NCBI GenBank assembly: GCA_038147755.1
Contig: JAYQTS010000012.1
Span: 28,760 to 92,759, forward strand
DNA: 64,000 nt
Origin: UBA5951 sp012269555
Lineage (GTDB): Bacteria > Pseudomonadota > Alphaproteobacteria > Puniceispirillales > Puniceispirillaceae
Reading direction: 5' to 3'
The notes beneath the pieces are model-generated. The model saw only the letters and a list, made by a program, of their open reading frames with translations, was not told where the DNA came from and did no database searches. The translations under genes were made by a program, and so were the position numbers. Shown piece by piece: positions 9,859 to 18,502 of the stretch (its first letter is position 1; every line of letters starts with the position of its first letter).

Positions 9859-9917
9859 CCTAAAGGCTTCACAAGGATATAAAATCGGACGTTTATTTGA
9901 AGAAATGGTTGAAGTAA

Positions 9918-10043
9918 ATGAAAGTTGTTAGTTCTCTCAAAACCATAAAGATGCGCGACCGTAACTGTCAGGTTGTACGCAGACGTGGAAGATTATATGT
10001 AATCAATAAAAGAAACCCTCGGCTTAAGGCTCGACAAGGTTAG
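9918..10043 (+). CDS. rpmJ: 50S ribosomal protein L36
   Basis: A 41-codon gene. It reads MKVVSSLKTIKMRDRNC, then VVRRRGRLYVINKRNPRLKARQG, the alphaproteobacterial form of bL36. This form lacks the full four-ligand zinc ribbon of the short L36 type (only one cysteine, residue 17). It lies between msrA and the convergent dld, a stand-alone location common for rpmJ in this class. The upstream 59 bases after msrA hold no other ORF. A weak purine-rich stretch precedes the ATG. Confidence 0.93.
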   Translation: MKVVSSLKTIKMRDRNCQVVRRRGRLYVINKRNPRLKARQG

Positions 10044-10097
10044 ATAAAATATCTTTAAATATCCTGCAGCAACATATTTTTAACTTTAAATAATTGG

Positions 10098-11777
10098 TTA
10101 CGTCGTATAATTTCTTCCGTTAGGTAAGCCCCCAATTCCAGGATTAAATGTATTAGTTGGGTCTAATTCTCTATAAAAATCAGCTAGTTTTTGCTTCGCT
10201 ATATAATGTCTCCCAACATTATGCTCTGCAGGATATTCAGCGCCTTTATCATCAAGGATTTTTAACAACTTTTTCTTAACTTTTTCAGGTGATGTTCTTT
10301 TCTTCAAAATATAATCATGATGCATCACGTGACAAAAAAAATGGCCGTAATAAAAAGAGCGATAAATATCTTTAGCTATTGCTTCAGGGAGAATTTCAAA
10401 CCAATCTTTTTCGTTTCTTTTAAGTGCTATATCTAATGCTAAAATTGGCCCTGTTTTCTCATCTAATATATTTTTTTTCCTTATGATAGCAGCTGCAGTA
10501 ACGAAACGATTTATTTCAGCTAATTTTGCTTCTTGATTATTGCATTCAAACCAGTCTCCATTTTCTTTATTAAAAAACTTTCCAAGAAAAAATCTAGCCT
10601 CTTCTATGCCATCGTTTTCCATCTTTAAGATAAGGTGGTGTTCAAATTTTCTTTTAAAAACTTTAATTCTACTGGGGAGAATGCATGGGATAAGGTCACT
10701 TATAAACTGGAGAATTCTATCAGACACATTAGCTCTTTTAAAATAAATGGATAGAAATTTATCAATTTTTGATTTTATAGAAAATAACTTATTTACAGCT
10801 TTTGGGCCTAAAAATCTTATTACTATAGATAAATCTTTACCAAATTTTTGTGATATTTCTACTGTTTGCTGACTCATATATTCGCCAATTACTGGCAAGG
10901 AAAAAAAATCTTTTAAGATTGATTTTCGCAAATTCTGCAATAATTCTGTATCATTTGTGCCAATATAAAACGTTTTTAGTCTTTTATGAGATGGAAATGT
11001 ATCCATACAAACAGCAAAAACGGCAACTTTTCCTGCGCATCCTGAGGCATCCTTTAAAAAATCTGAATTTGCGTTAAATCTAGCTGGAGTTTCAGCATTT
11101 ATGTCACGAACAATTTTTTCATAGTTATGATTTTCTGGAGTTTTTGCTTTAATATTGGAAATTGAATATTGAAAAAAATCATTATCAAGTTTCTCTAAAA
11201 TTTCTAAAGGTTCACTGCCAAGTTCAATTCCTAAATTATTGATAAGTTCTAATTCTCTTTTATCGTTAACTTTAGCAAATAATGATAGTTCAGTGTATGC
11301 CGGTCCTCGATGAACAAGAGCACCGCCTGAATTATTACAAACACCACCTACCACTGATGCGCCAAAACAGGATGAACCAAGGACTGAATGAGGAAGCCTT
11401 CCAAATGGTCTCAATTTTTGTTCTAAGTCAGACAGTGTGCAACCCGGAAAACAAAGAGCATTTTCGCTGTTATTCAATAAAAATATTTTGTTCATTTTGA
11501 GTGTGTTTATAATCACTACATCTCTATCATAAGGACCAGTTGGGGTTGAGCCTTGGGTAAGGCCAGTATTTGCAGCCTGTATAATAATTATTTTATCAAA
11601 TTTTAAACACAACTCCAGTACACGCCAAAATTCAACGAGTTTTTTGGGTTTAACGACGCATAAAGCCTCTCCAACACCCGAGCGATATGCGGTACGAAAA
11701 GGCTCGGATTTATCTTTTTTGGTTATTACATTTTTGGGTTTTACTAATTGTTGTAAATTTGTGATGAATTCATTCAT
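10098..11777 (-). CDS. dld: Quinone-dependent D-lactate dehydrogenase
   Basis: Peripheral-membrane FAD flavoenzyme that oxidises D-lactate to pyruvate and passes electrons to quinone. At 559 residues it matches E. coli Dld (about 570). The FAD-binding domain shows QAANTGLTQGSTP near residue 63 and HSVLGSSCFGASVVGG near residue 125, followed by CNNSGGALVHRGPAYTE. The C-terminal region has the Dld-specific membrane and cap domains, ending with EHNVGRHY and NTFNPGIGG. It is the second gene of a probable lldD-dld operon (45-base gap), so both lactate enantiomers would be used together. AT-rich codon use, as in its neighbours. Confidence 0.95.
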   Translation of the reverse strand: MNEFITNLQQLVKPKNVITKKDKSEPFRTAYRSGVGEALCVVKPKKLVEFWRVLELCLKFDKIIIIQAANTGLTQGSTPTGPYDRDVVIINTLKMNKIFLLNNSENALCFPGCTLSDLEQKLRPFGRLPHSVLGSSCFGASVVGGVCNNSGGALVHRGPAYTELSLFAKVNDKRELELINNLGIELGSEPLEILEKLDNDFFQYSISNIKAKTPENHNYEKIVRDINAETPARFNANSDFLKDASGCAGKVAVFAVCMDTFPSHKRLKTFYIGTNDTELLQNLRKSILKDFFSLPVIGEYMSQQTVEISQKFGKDLSIVIRFLGPKAVNKLFSIKSKIDKFLSIYFKRANVSDRILQFISDLIPCILPSRIKVFKRKFEHHLILKMENDGIEEARFFLGKFFNKENGDWFECNNQEAKLAEINRFVTAAAIIRKKNILDEKTGPILALDIALKRNEKDWFEILPEAIAKDIYRSFYYGHFFCHVMHHDYILKKRTSPEKVKKKLLKILDDKGAEYPAEHNVGRHYIAKQKLADFYRELDPTNTFNPGIGGLPNGRNYTT

Positions 11778-11822
11778 TTTTTTATGTCATATTTTTTGAA
11801 TAAATTTCAATTTGTAAATTTT

Positions 11823-12968
11823 CTATCTAAATCGTAAATTACTTCTTGAGAGCTCACCAATATTTTTTACGCCCATTAGACGCATATCCCGCTCTATTTC
11901 TGTTTGCATCAATTGCAGAGCTCTTTTTACTCCATGTTTTCCGGCCGCCGCTAACGCAAAAAGATAAAATCTTCCACCACCAACTGCTTTAGCGCCGAGA
12001 GATAATGCTTTTATAACGTGAGTGCCTCGTTGAATGCCACTATCCATTAACACATCAATTTTATCTCCAACAGCATCGACAATCTCTGCTAATTGGTCAA
12101 AAGGGCTTCGTGAGCCATCTAGTTGTCTTCCTCCATGATTGGATATTACAATACCAGTACACCCAATATCGACTGCTTTTTTTGCATCCTCAACACTCAT
12201 TATTCCTTTTAAACAAAATTGGCCATCCCATAACTTTACCATCTCCTCAACATCCTTCCAGTTCAGTGTGTGGTCTAGCATTTCGGTAAAATACTTTCCG
12301 ATTGAGATAGAACCTTTACTCATATCAACAAAATCATCCAGCTGAGGTAGAGTAAATTTGCCCTTGGTTAAATAATTTATTCCCCAGGATGGCTTGATAA
12401 CAAAATCCAAAATGCCTCTGGGGCTAAGTTTCAATGGAATGGAAAAACCAGTCCTTAAATCTCTTTCACGATTACCTCCAGTAATTGTATCGACAGTAAG
12501 CATCATAATATCAACGCCAGCGTCTTTCGCGCTGTCTAACATAGATCTATTTAGACCCCTGTCTTTATGAAAATAAAATTGATAACATTGTGGTGTTTTA
12601 TACTTTTTTCTAAGGCTTGCTAGGCTAGTCGTTCCCAGAGAGGAGACACCAAACATAGTACCGAATTCAGAAGCAACTTCTGCAACTCCATCTTCTCCTT
12701 GAAAATGAAATAATCTCTGCAAAGCAGTTGGAGAGCAATAAATCGGCAGACTTAATTTTTGCCCCATAACCTCTACCGACATATCTATTTCCTCTGTGCC
12801 ATTTAACACATTTGGAATAAGGTCAACATTATCAAAAGAGGTAGTATTCCTTCTATAAGTTTTTTCATCCTCAGCCGCACCATCTATATAATTAAATATA
12901 GGTCCAGGGAGGCGTTTTTTTGCTAGAATTCTAAAATCGTGAAAATTGTGACAATGCTCTAATTTCAT
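11823..12968 (-). CDS. lldD: L-lactate dehydrogenase (FMN-dependent, quinone-linked)
   Basis: Alpha-hydroxyacid oxidase family TIM barrel; oxidises L-lactate to pyruvate with FMN and feeds the respiratory chain. 381 residues, the family norm. Key features: FNYIDGAAEDEKTYRRN at residues 25-41, SPTALQRLFHFQGE for the flavin pocket, and the catalytic SNHGGRQLDGSRSPFD segment with its His and Arg, then DSGIQRGTHVIKALSLGA for the FMN phosphate. Other substrates such as glycolate or mandelate are possible within the family, but pairing with dld supports lactate. The 192 bases upstream are non-coding and should hold the operon promoter. Confidence 0.92.
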   Translation of the reverse strand: MKLEHCHNFHDFRILAKKRLPGPIFNYIDGAAEDEKTYRRNTTSFDNVDLIPNVLNGTEEIDMSVEVMGQKLSLPIYCSPTALQRLFHFQGEDGVAEVASEFGTMFGVSSLGTTSLASLRKKYKTPQCYQFYFHKDRGLNRSMLDSAKDAGVDIMMLTVDTITGGNRERDLRTGFSIPLKLSPRGILDFVIKPSWGINYLTKGKFTLPQLDDFVDMSKGSISIGKYFTEMLDHTLNWKDVEEMVKLWDGQFCLKGIMSVEDAKKAVDIGCTGIVISNHGGRQLDGSRSPFDQLAEIVDAVGDKIDVLMDSGIQRGTHVIKALSLGAKAVGGGRFYLFALAAAGKHGVKRALQLMQTEIERDMRLMGVKNIGELSRSNLRFR

Positions 12969-13160
12969 GTTTTTTTCTTTTTGTTAGTTTATTTCAAGTA
13001 AATCATGTAACCAGAATCAAGATTAAAGTTATATGGTCAAGTTGTATTAAATAGTTTTCTTATATTATGAACACCTTTTGAGTTTTTATTCTTTGAAGGA
13101 ACAATATTCAAGATATGGTAAACCAAAGCAATGGCCGATAGGAAACATATTTTAATTTTA

Positions 13161-14771
13161 TCAAATCCTTCTGTTGTAAAAATCATTACCTTTGTCGTCT
13201 ATAACAATAAAAGCTGGAAAATTTTCAACTTCAATTTTCCATATAGCCTCCATACCAAGTTCAGCATACTCTAAAATTTCAATATGCTTTATTGACTCGA
13301 GAGCAAGTTTCGCTGCAGCACCACCTATGGAACCTAGATAAAAACCTCCATATTTTGCGCACGCCTCTCGAACTGAGGCGCTTCTATTTCCTTTTGCTAG
13401 CATTATCATGGACCCACCTGCTGCTTGAAATCTATCAACGTAAGTATCCATTCTACCAGCAGTGGTAGGGCCAAAAGACCCAGAGGCCATGCCCGCTGGG
13501 GTTTTGGCTGGGCCAGCATAATAAATTGGATGATTTTTTATATAGTCTGGAAGTGTTCCTTTTGTCTCAAGGACTTCTAGGAGCTTTGCATGAGCAATAT
13601 CACGAGCAACAATCATCGTGCCCGTAAGATTTACACGCGTTTTAATTGGATGCTGTGATAGGACTTCAAGAATTTTAGGCATTGGTTTTTGCAAATCAAT
13701 CGCAACTACAGGAGTGGTCAGATTTTCTTTTATAGTTGGAAGAAATCGTGCCGGGTCAGTTTCTAGCTTTTCAATAAATAATCCCTCTGAGTTAATTTTA
13801 GCACGTATCTGGCGGTCTGCTGAACATGAAACACCAATACCTATAGGACAGGACGCGCCATGTCTTGGTAATCGTATTACTCTTACATCGTGACAGAAGT
13901 ACTTTCCCCCAAATTGTGCACCAATTCCCATTTTACGTGTCATTTCTAAAATAATCTTCTCCCACTCTATATCCCGCCAGCCATGGCCAGATGTATCTCC
14001 AGTAGTAGGCAAGTTATCTAAGTCTCTTACAGAGGCTGCCTTCACTGTTTTGAGGGTAGTTTCCGCAGATGTTCCCCCTATTACAATTGCTAAATGATAA
14101 GGAGGGCAGGCAGCCGTACCAAGATTAATTATTACATCTGACAAAAATTCTTTCAAACTATTAGGATTGAGAATAGCTTTTGTTTGTTGATATAAGAATG
14201 ATTTATTGGCTGAGCCGCCTCCTTTTTGAACAAACGTGAATTTATATTCGTTACCAGAACCACTATAAATGTCTATTTGAGCTGGAAGATTGTTTCCGGT
14301 ATTTTTTTCTTCAAACATTGTTATTGGTGCAAGCTGTGAGTATCTGAGATTGCTACTTCTGTAAGTATTAAAGATACCCTTGGACAAAAATTCAGCATCT
14401 GAGCCACCGCTTATCACTCTCTCACCTTTTACAGCTGAAATTATTGCTGTGCCGGTATCTTGACACATAGGAAGAACCTTATCTGATGCAATAACTGCAT
14501 TCTTTAACAATTCTAAAGCAACAAAATGATCGTTATCGCTTGCTTCATCATCATCTAAAATATTCCTAAGTTGTTGAAGGTGTGATGGCCTTAGCAAATG
14601 ACTCACATCTTCAAAGGCCCTTTGGGCAAGTAAGCTCAAACCTTCAGGGTCAATTTTCAGAAAAACATCACCATTCACAGAAAAGCTCTCAACAAATCTA
14701 TCAGTAATGTTAATAAATTCTGTTGTCTCCTCACCAACGGGAAGAAGCGGAGTATATGTAAATTCATTCAT
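13161..14771 (-). CDS. fumA: Fumarate hydratase, class I (iron-sulfur)
   Basis: TCA-cycle enzyme interconverting fumarate and malate using an oxygen-sensitive 4Fe-4S cluster. The single chain carries both class I halves (536 residues; E. coli FumA has 548). The three expected cluster cysteines sit in MCQDTGTA, TAACPPYH and GVSCSADRQ. The C-terminal beta half is intact, with GPTTAGRMD and GGSMIMLAKGNRS. Its ATG is three bases after the sspB stop, so the two are in one transcription unit, an arrangement common in Alphaproteobacteria. Confidence 0.95.
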   Translation of the reverse strand: MNEFTYTPLLPVGEETTEFINITDRFVESFSVNGDVFLKIDPEGLSLLAQRAFEDVSHLLRPSHLQQLRNILDDDEASDNDHFVALELLKNAVIASDKVLPMCQDTGTAIISAVKGERVISGGSDAEFLSKGIFNTYRSSNLRYSQLAPITMFEEKNTGNNLPAQIDIYSGSGNEYKFTFVQKGGGSANKSFLYQQTKAILNPNSLKEFLSDVIINLGTAACPPYHLAIVIGGTSAETTLKTVKAASVRDLDNLPTTGDTSGHGWRDIEWEKIILEMTRKMGIGAQFGGKYFCHDVRVIRLPRHGASCPIGIGVSCSADRQIRAKINSEGLFIEKLETDPARFLPTIKENLTTPVVAIDLQKPMPKILEVLSQHPIKTRVNLTGTMIVARDIAHAKLLEVLETKGTLPDYIKNHPIYYAGPAKTPAGMASGSFGPTTAGRMDTYVDRFQAAGGSMIMLAKGNRSASVREACAKYGGFYLGSIGGAAAKLALESIKHIEILEYAELGMEAIWKIEVENFPAFIVIDDKGNDFYNRRI

Positions 14772-14774
14772 TTT

Positions 14775-15293
14775 TTAATTGGGGTTAGATGGTTGTTTAC
14801 GAAAGGAGTCTAGTGATACAACATCAGCAGTACTATTTGTTTTTGTTTGGTCTGTATCTTTTTTATTTTTGTCCTCTATAGAAGTAATTACCTCTGATAA
14901 TTCAGAGGAAGTCTTATCATCATTGGTGCTGAATTGAAGGCCAAATCCAACGGATGGATCTGTGAAATGTGTGACTGCATCAAATGGAATAACAAGGCTC
15001 TGTTTAACACCGGAAAAGGAGAGTGTAACACTAAAAAGCTCCTCAGACACAATTAAGTCCCAAAATTGATGCTGTAAAACTATAGTCATTTCATCAGGAT
15101 TTATTTCCTTCAAACTCTCATCTATTTCTACTCCGGAGAATTGGGTCTTAAAACTAATATAAAAATGAGCATCTTCTTGAAGACCAGTTGTTTGAGCTAT
15201 TTTAAGTGCACTCTTGACCACATCCCGCAATGCCTCCTCAACAAGGCTTTCATAGTCGATGCTAGATGATGTGTTATCTGAATCACTGCTCAT
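14775..15293 (-). CDS. sspB: SspB-family adaptor for ClpXP and ssrA-tagged proteins
   Basis: Binds the tmRNA-encoded degradation tag and delivers tagged proteins to ClpXP. 172 residues: an N-terminal helix (YESLVEEALRDVVKSAL), a beta domain with the family core LQHQFWDLIVSEE and SFSGVKQSLVIPFDAVTHFTDPS, then a disordered acidic/Asn-Lys linker. The extreme C-terminus (VSLDSFRK) is the short conserved motif that contacts ClpX in alphaproteobacterial SspB. It lies immediately downstream of the tmRNA gene whose tag it should read and immediately upstream of fumA. RBS GAGGGAG at 15308-15302, about 9 bases before the ATG. Confidence 0.93.
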   Translation of the reverse strand: MSSDSDNTSSSIDYESLVEEALRDVVKSALKIAQTTGLQEDAHFYISFKTQFSGVEIDESLKEINPDEMTIVLQHQFWDLIVSEELFSVTLSFSGVKQSLVIPFDAVTHFTDPSVGFGLQFSTNDDKTSSELSEVITSIEDKNKKDTDQTKTNSTADVVSLDSFRKQPSNPN

Positions 15294-15303
15294 AATTTTT
15301 ACT

Positions 15304-15321
15304 CCCTCTATTTAGTGAGGG
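15304..15321 (-). promoter_or_regulatory. Short hairpin overlapping the sspB ribosome-binding site
   Basis: On the minus strand CCCTC (15321-15317) can pair with GAGGG (15308-15304) across an eight-base A/T loop. The right arm is the sspB Shine-Dalgarno; the left arm is the last C-run of the tmRNA coding piece. It could link tmRNA 3' processing or folding to sspB translation. Only five base pairs, so the functional reading is inference. Confidence 0.35.
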
Positions 15322-15684
15322 GCTTTCTGTTGCCAGGTGCACCCTCTAACCCCGCCTGCCAGAGCTCAATCCGACAGGACTTATTTTTGGTTACTCAAAC
15401 TGCATTATGCAGCCATTGCAACCGGAGCAGTGTTGTCATTTGCAACTACTACATTGACCCGATAACGGTGGATATCATGCCGAGCGAAAATACTATCTTT
15501 ACTACATGCGTCGATCCTATTTCGCCCCCCAAAAAAAATAGTTGATTAAATTCCAGTCTAATATCAAAAAAACTGTTTATTTAATTAACTCTTTCCTCAT
15601 CATGGTGGAGGCGCCGGGTACCGCCCCCGGGTCCGCTCTGCCTATTCCATAATACGTTTATCGCCATAGTCGACTTTCATCGAC
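15312..15684 (-). ncRNA. ssrA: Transfer-messenger RNA, circularly permuted two-piece type
   Basis: Rescues stalled ribosomes and adds a degradation tag. In transcript order: 5' precursor hairpin GTCGA/TCGAC (15684-15669); acceptor piece with T-arm CCGGG/CCCGG around a seven-base loop and acceptor strand CGCCTCC followed by ACCA, the CCA ending at 15603; an A/T-rich spacer to be removed; then the coding piece beginning at 15529 with GGGGGCGAAATAGGATCGAC. The two acceptor strands pair over 7 bp with a G3:U70 wobble, the alanine identity element. The tag frame is at 15443-15405: resume codon GCA, peptide ANDNTAPVAMAA, stop TAA; with the charged alanine the tag is AANDNTAPVAMAA. The 3' end at about 15312 is estimated from GGCAACAGAAAGCCCC. 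This gene order (CCA end before the coding piece) is the alphaproteobacterial form. End points are approximate. Confidence 0.95.
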
Positions 15685-15690
15685 ATATAA

Positions 15691-15719
15691 ACTATAGGAT
15701 GAAAATACATAGGTTGAAA
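15691..15719 (-). promoter_or_regulatory. Probable sigma-70-type promoter of the tmRNA gene
   Basis: On the minus strand TTTCAA (15719-15714) and TATAGT (15696-15691) are separated by exactly 17 bases. Transcription would start near 15684, at the first base of the 5' precursor hairpin. The -10 matches five of six consensus positions; the -35 is weak (three of six). It also lies just upstream of the divergent thyA. Confidence 0.5.
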
Positions 15720-15796
15720 GATTTATCTTCACTTTCTTTGTGAGTTAGAAATAAAATAGCATAAGTAACGCGAAAAAAATGGAGTTATTTTTTGGT

Positions 15797-16594
15797 ATGC
15801 AACAATATTTGGATTTGCTTTCACATGTGTTAAAGCATGGTAATCGTCGTGAGGATAGAACCGGAACTGGAACGCTATCAATATTTGGATGGCAGATGAG
15901 GTTTGATTTATCTGATGGATTTCCGCTATTAACAACAAAAAAATTACATACTCACTCTATAATCCATGAGCTGATCTGGTTCATAAGTGGAGATACAAAT
16001 ATTCGTTATTTACGGGATAATAAAGTACGTATTTGGGATGAATGGGCAGATGAAAAGGGAGACCTTGGCCCTGTTTATGGACAACAATGGCGTGAATGGA
16101 AGTCGCCCTATGATGGACAAAAAATTGACCAGCTCAATAATGTTGTTGAGCAAATCAAAAGCAATCCAGAATCAAGACGTTTGATTGTAAGCGCTTGGAA
16201 CCCGTCAGACATTCCAAAAATGGCGTTGCCTCCGTGTCATTGTTTATTTCAGTTTTATGTTGCAGATGGTAGACTATCTTGTCAATTATATCAGCGGAGT
16301 GCCGATATATTTTTAGGGGTCCCATTTAACATTGCATCATATGCGCTGTTAACACATATGGTTGCTCATGTTTGCAAATTACAAGTTGGAGATTTTATCC
16401 ACTCTTTTGGAGATGCCCACCTTTATTTAAATCATCTTGAACAGGCCAGATTACAACTTAAAAGAAAACCAACGAGATTGCCGAAATTAATATTTAACAG
16501 TGCTCCTGATTCATTAGAAAAATTTGAATTCAATCATATAACGATAAAGGACTATCTTGCTGAGGCAAATATCAAGGCACCAATATCGGTTTGA
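15797..16594 (+). CDS. thyA: Thymidylate synthase
   Basis: Makes dTMP from dUMP using 5,10-methylenetetrahydrofolate. The ATG at 15797 is chosen over an in-frame ATG at 15779 because GGAG (15781-15784) sits about 12 bases upstream and the resulting MQQYLDLL start and 265-residue length match the family (E. coli 264). Signatures: RTGTGTLSIFG near residue 21, the catalytic cysteine at residue 147 in LPPCHCLFQF, QRSADIFLGVPFNIASYA, and the folate-site tail ending in PISV. Followed 54 bases later by folA, which regenerates the tetrahydrofolate consumed here. Confidence 0.97.
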   Translation: MQQYLDLLSHVLKHGNRREDRTGTGTLSIFGWQMRFDLSDGFPLLTTKKLHTHSIIHELIWFISGDTNIRYLRDNKVRIWDEWADEKGDLGPVYGQQWREWKSPYDGQKIDQLNNVVEQIKSNPESRRLIVSAWNPSDIPKMALPPCHCLFQFYVADGRLSCQLYQRSADIFLGVPFNIASYALLTHMVAHVCKLQVGDFIHSFGDAHLYLNHLEQARLQLKRKPTRLPKLIFNSAPDSLEKFEFNHITIKDYLAEANIKAPISV

Positions 16595-16648
16595 TGCGTT
16601 TCCAATGTCTGAGAAATATTATTTAATTTGGATTAGGAGAGAACTCTA

Positions 16649-17203
16649 TTGAAAACTAGTTATGAAGATACGCGAAAATATCAGATGATTTGTGTAGTTG
16701 CGATGGCAAATAATAGAGTTATTGGAGACGGTGATGGTCTTGTCTGGCATTTGCCAGGGGACTTATCTCGTGTAAAAAGTATTACCATGGGATGTCCTTT
16801 AATAATGGGGCGCAGAACCTGGAGCTCTATTGGAAGGGCATTACCTGGACGGGCATCAATCGTTTTAACACGAGATAGTAATTGGAAAGAAAATGGTGCG
16901 ATTGTTGCACATAATTTTTCAGATGCTATAACTCAAAGTAAACGTTGGCTTGTCCAACAACAAACAAAAGAAAATAGACTGATTTTATTCGGTGGCGGAG
17001 AAATTTATAGCTTAGGAATAAATTTTTGCCAAGAAATTGAATTAACTAAAGTAGATGTTAGTCCTGGAAAAGGCGTTAAGTTTCCAAACATAAATTGGAA
17101 TGATTGGGATGAAATTAAAATAAAAGATTTTGCACCTGGGTCCGACTATCCTGGATTTTCTTATCGTCGATATAAATATAAAAAAAATACGAGATATGTT
17201 TAA
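16649..17203 (+). CDS. folA: Dihydrofolate reductase
   Basis: Reduces dihydrofolate to tetrahydrofolate with NADPH. Core motifs: VAMANNRVIGDGDGLVWHLPGDL at the start of the fold (substrate-site acid replaced by the usual Asp/Glu-Leu pattern seen as DLSR), then MGRRTWSSIGRALPGR and LFGGGEIY for NADPH. Two starts are possible. TTG 16649 has a strong AGGAG (16635-16639) nine bases upstream; ATG 16685 would start exactly at the conserved MICVVAMA with no good RBS. I prefer the TTG, which gives 184 residues. It is in an operon with thyA and converges on mrp. Confidence 0.95.
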   Translation: MKTSYEDTRKYQMICVVAMANNRVIGDGDGLVWHLPGDLSRVKSITMGCPLIMGRRTWSSIGRALPGRASIVLTRDSNWKENGAIVAHNFSDAITQSKRWLVQQQTKENRLILFGGGEIYSLGINFCQEIELTKVDVSPGKGVKFPNINWNDWDEIKIKDFAPGSDYPGFSYRRYKYKKNTRYV

Positions 17204-17256
17204 AATTCAGAAGCATTAATCAAATATCGTTTCATAAAGAAATTTTCTAAATGTTC

Positions 17257-18357
17257 TTAATCGATTATAATTTGAGGTCTTTTTACTTCTTGATTAGTTA
17301 GGTTGCCCCATATTTTTTGAGCTATTTTGAAGTATGTTTTTGCATGCTTGTTTTCAGGATCTGAAGTTATAATTGGCTCTCCTGAGTCGGATGTTTGCCT
17401 AATAGTAATATCAAGCGGTATTTCGCCAAGAAAGGGTATGTTGAGTTTTGCAGCTTCTTTTTGAGCTCCACCAGTGCTAAAAATATCGTGCCGCTTGCCA
17501 CAATCGGAACAAATAAAATAACTCATGTTTTCTACAATTCCTAAAATTGGAACGCCAACTTTTCGAAACATATTGAGGCCCTTTCTTGCATCAATTAAAG
17601 CAAGGTCCTGTGGGGTTGATATAATCACTGCACCAGATAATGCTAAACGCTGGGATAATGTAAGTTGAGCATCCCCTGTTCCAGGCGGTAAATCAATTAT
17701 CAATACATCTAAATCTGACCACAATACATCTCGAATCATTTGCTCTATGGCACTCATAACCATTGGTCCACGCCAAATCATAGGCGACTCTGATTCAACC
17801 AAAAACCCAATCGACATTGCTTGCAAACCCCAGGCGTCCAAAGGAATTAATTTCTTATTCTCATAGTCCGGTTTCCTGCTGGTTCCTATAAGTCGAGGGA
17901 GAGAGGGGCCATATATGTCGGCATCTAATATTCCTACTCTAATGCCTTGTAGTTTAAGTGCTAATGCAATGTTAATCGAGGTTGTAGATTTACCCACTCC
18001 ACCTTTACCAGATGCGATAGCAACCACATATTTTGCTGGTTTCAATAGCTTGCCCGAAGTTTTTTCTGGTGAAGACAGTTTTTCTGTGCCTTCAGAAGTT
18101 GAATTTTTATGTGCAGTCATAATAGCAGTAGCCGAAATCACGCCTGACAATTTCCTCACAGCATCTTCCGCTTCACGACGCATCTCATCAGATTTTTTTG
18201 CTAATGAGGGGTCTATTTCTATAGAAAATCCTATGTGTCCATTTTTTATAACAATACCTGAAACATCACCATCATCCACAATATTGTCTTTTGAATGTGC
18301 ATATTTCACTTTTTTGAGGACTGATTTTACTTTTTCTACAGTTATTTCTGACTGCAT
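17257..18357 (-). CDS. mrp: Mrp/ApbC family iron-sulfur cluster carrier ATPase
   Basis: P-loop ATPase that binds and transfers iron-sulfur clusters to apo-proteins. 366 residues: an N-terminal MIP18/DUF59-like domain (residues 1-85), a linker of about 25 Ser/Glu/Lys-rich residues, then the ATPase with deviant Walker A SGKGGVGKST near residue 117, LDADIYGPS, and IDLPPGTGD. The cluster-site CxxC is present as CSDCGK. It lies on the opposite strand between folA and hflK. Product and mechanism are well established for the family; its client proteins here are unknown. Confidence 0.95.
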   Translation of the reverse strand: MQSEITVEKVKSVLKKVKYAHSKDNIVDDGDVSGIVIKNGHIGFSIEIDPSLAKKSDEMRREAEDAVRKLSGVISATAIMTAHKNSTSEGTEKLSSPEKTSGKLLKPAKYVVAIASGKGGVGKSTTSINIALALKLQGIRVGILDADIYGPSLPRLIGTSRKPDYENKKLIPLDAWGLQAMSIGFLVESESPMIWRGPMVMSAIEQMIRDVLWSDLDVLIIDLPPGTGDAQLTLSQRLALSGAVIISTPQDLALIDARKGLNMFRKVGVPILGIVENMSYFICSDCGKRHDIFSTGGAQKEAAKLNIPFLGEIPLDITIRQTSDSGEPIITSDPENKHAKTYFKIAQKIWGNLTNQEVKRPQIIID

Positions 18358-18502
18358 TCTTGATTTTCCGATCGTTACGTCAAATATAAGGGTAACTTAA
18401 AATAAATTTTTTTTTTGTAAATCCATTTATTTGAGTTGAATTTATTTTATCCTTTTTTTAGGCAGCTTTTAAATTTTAATTTTTTACAGAACGGAGTGGC
18501 GA

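Noticed and set aside
15315..15545. 76-codon plus-strand ORF
   Set aside because: It lies antisense across the tmRNA coding piece, whose structure and tag explain the sequence.
17915..18400. 161-codon plus-strand ORF opposite mrp
   Set aside because: Mirror of the Mrp coding frame; no RBS or protein-like features.
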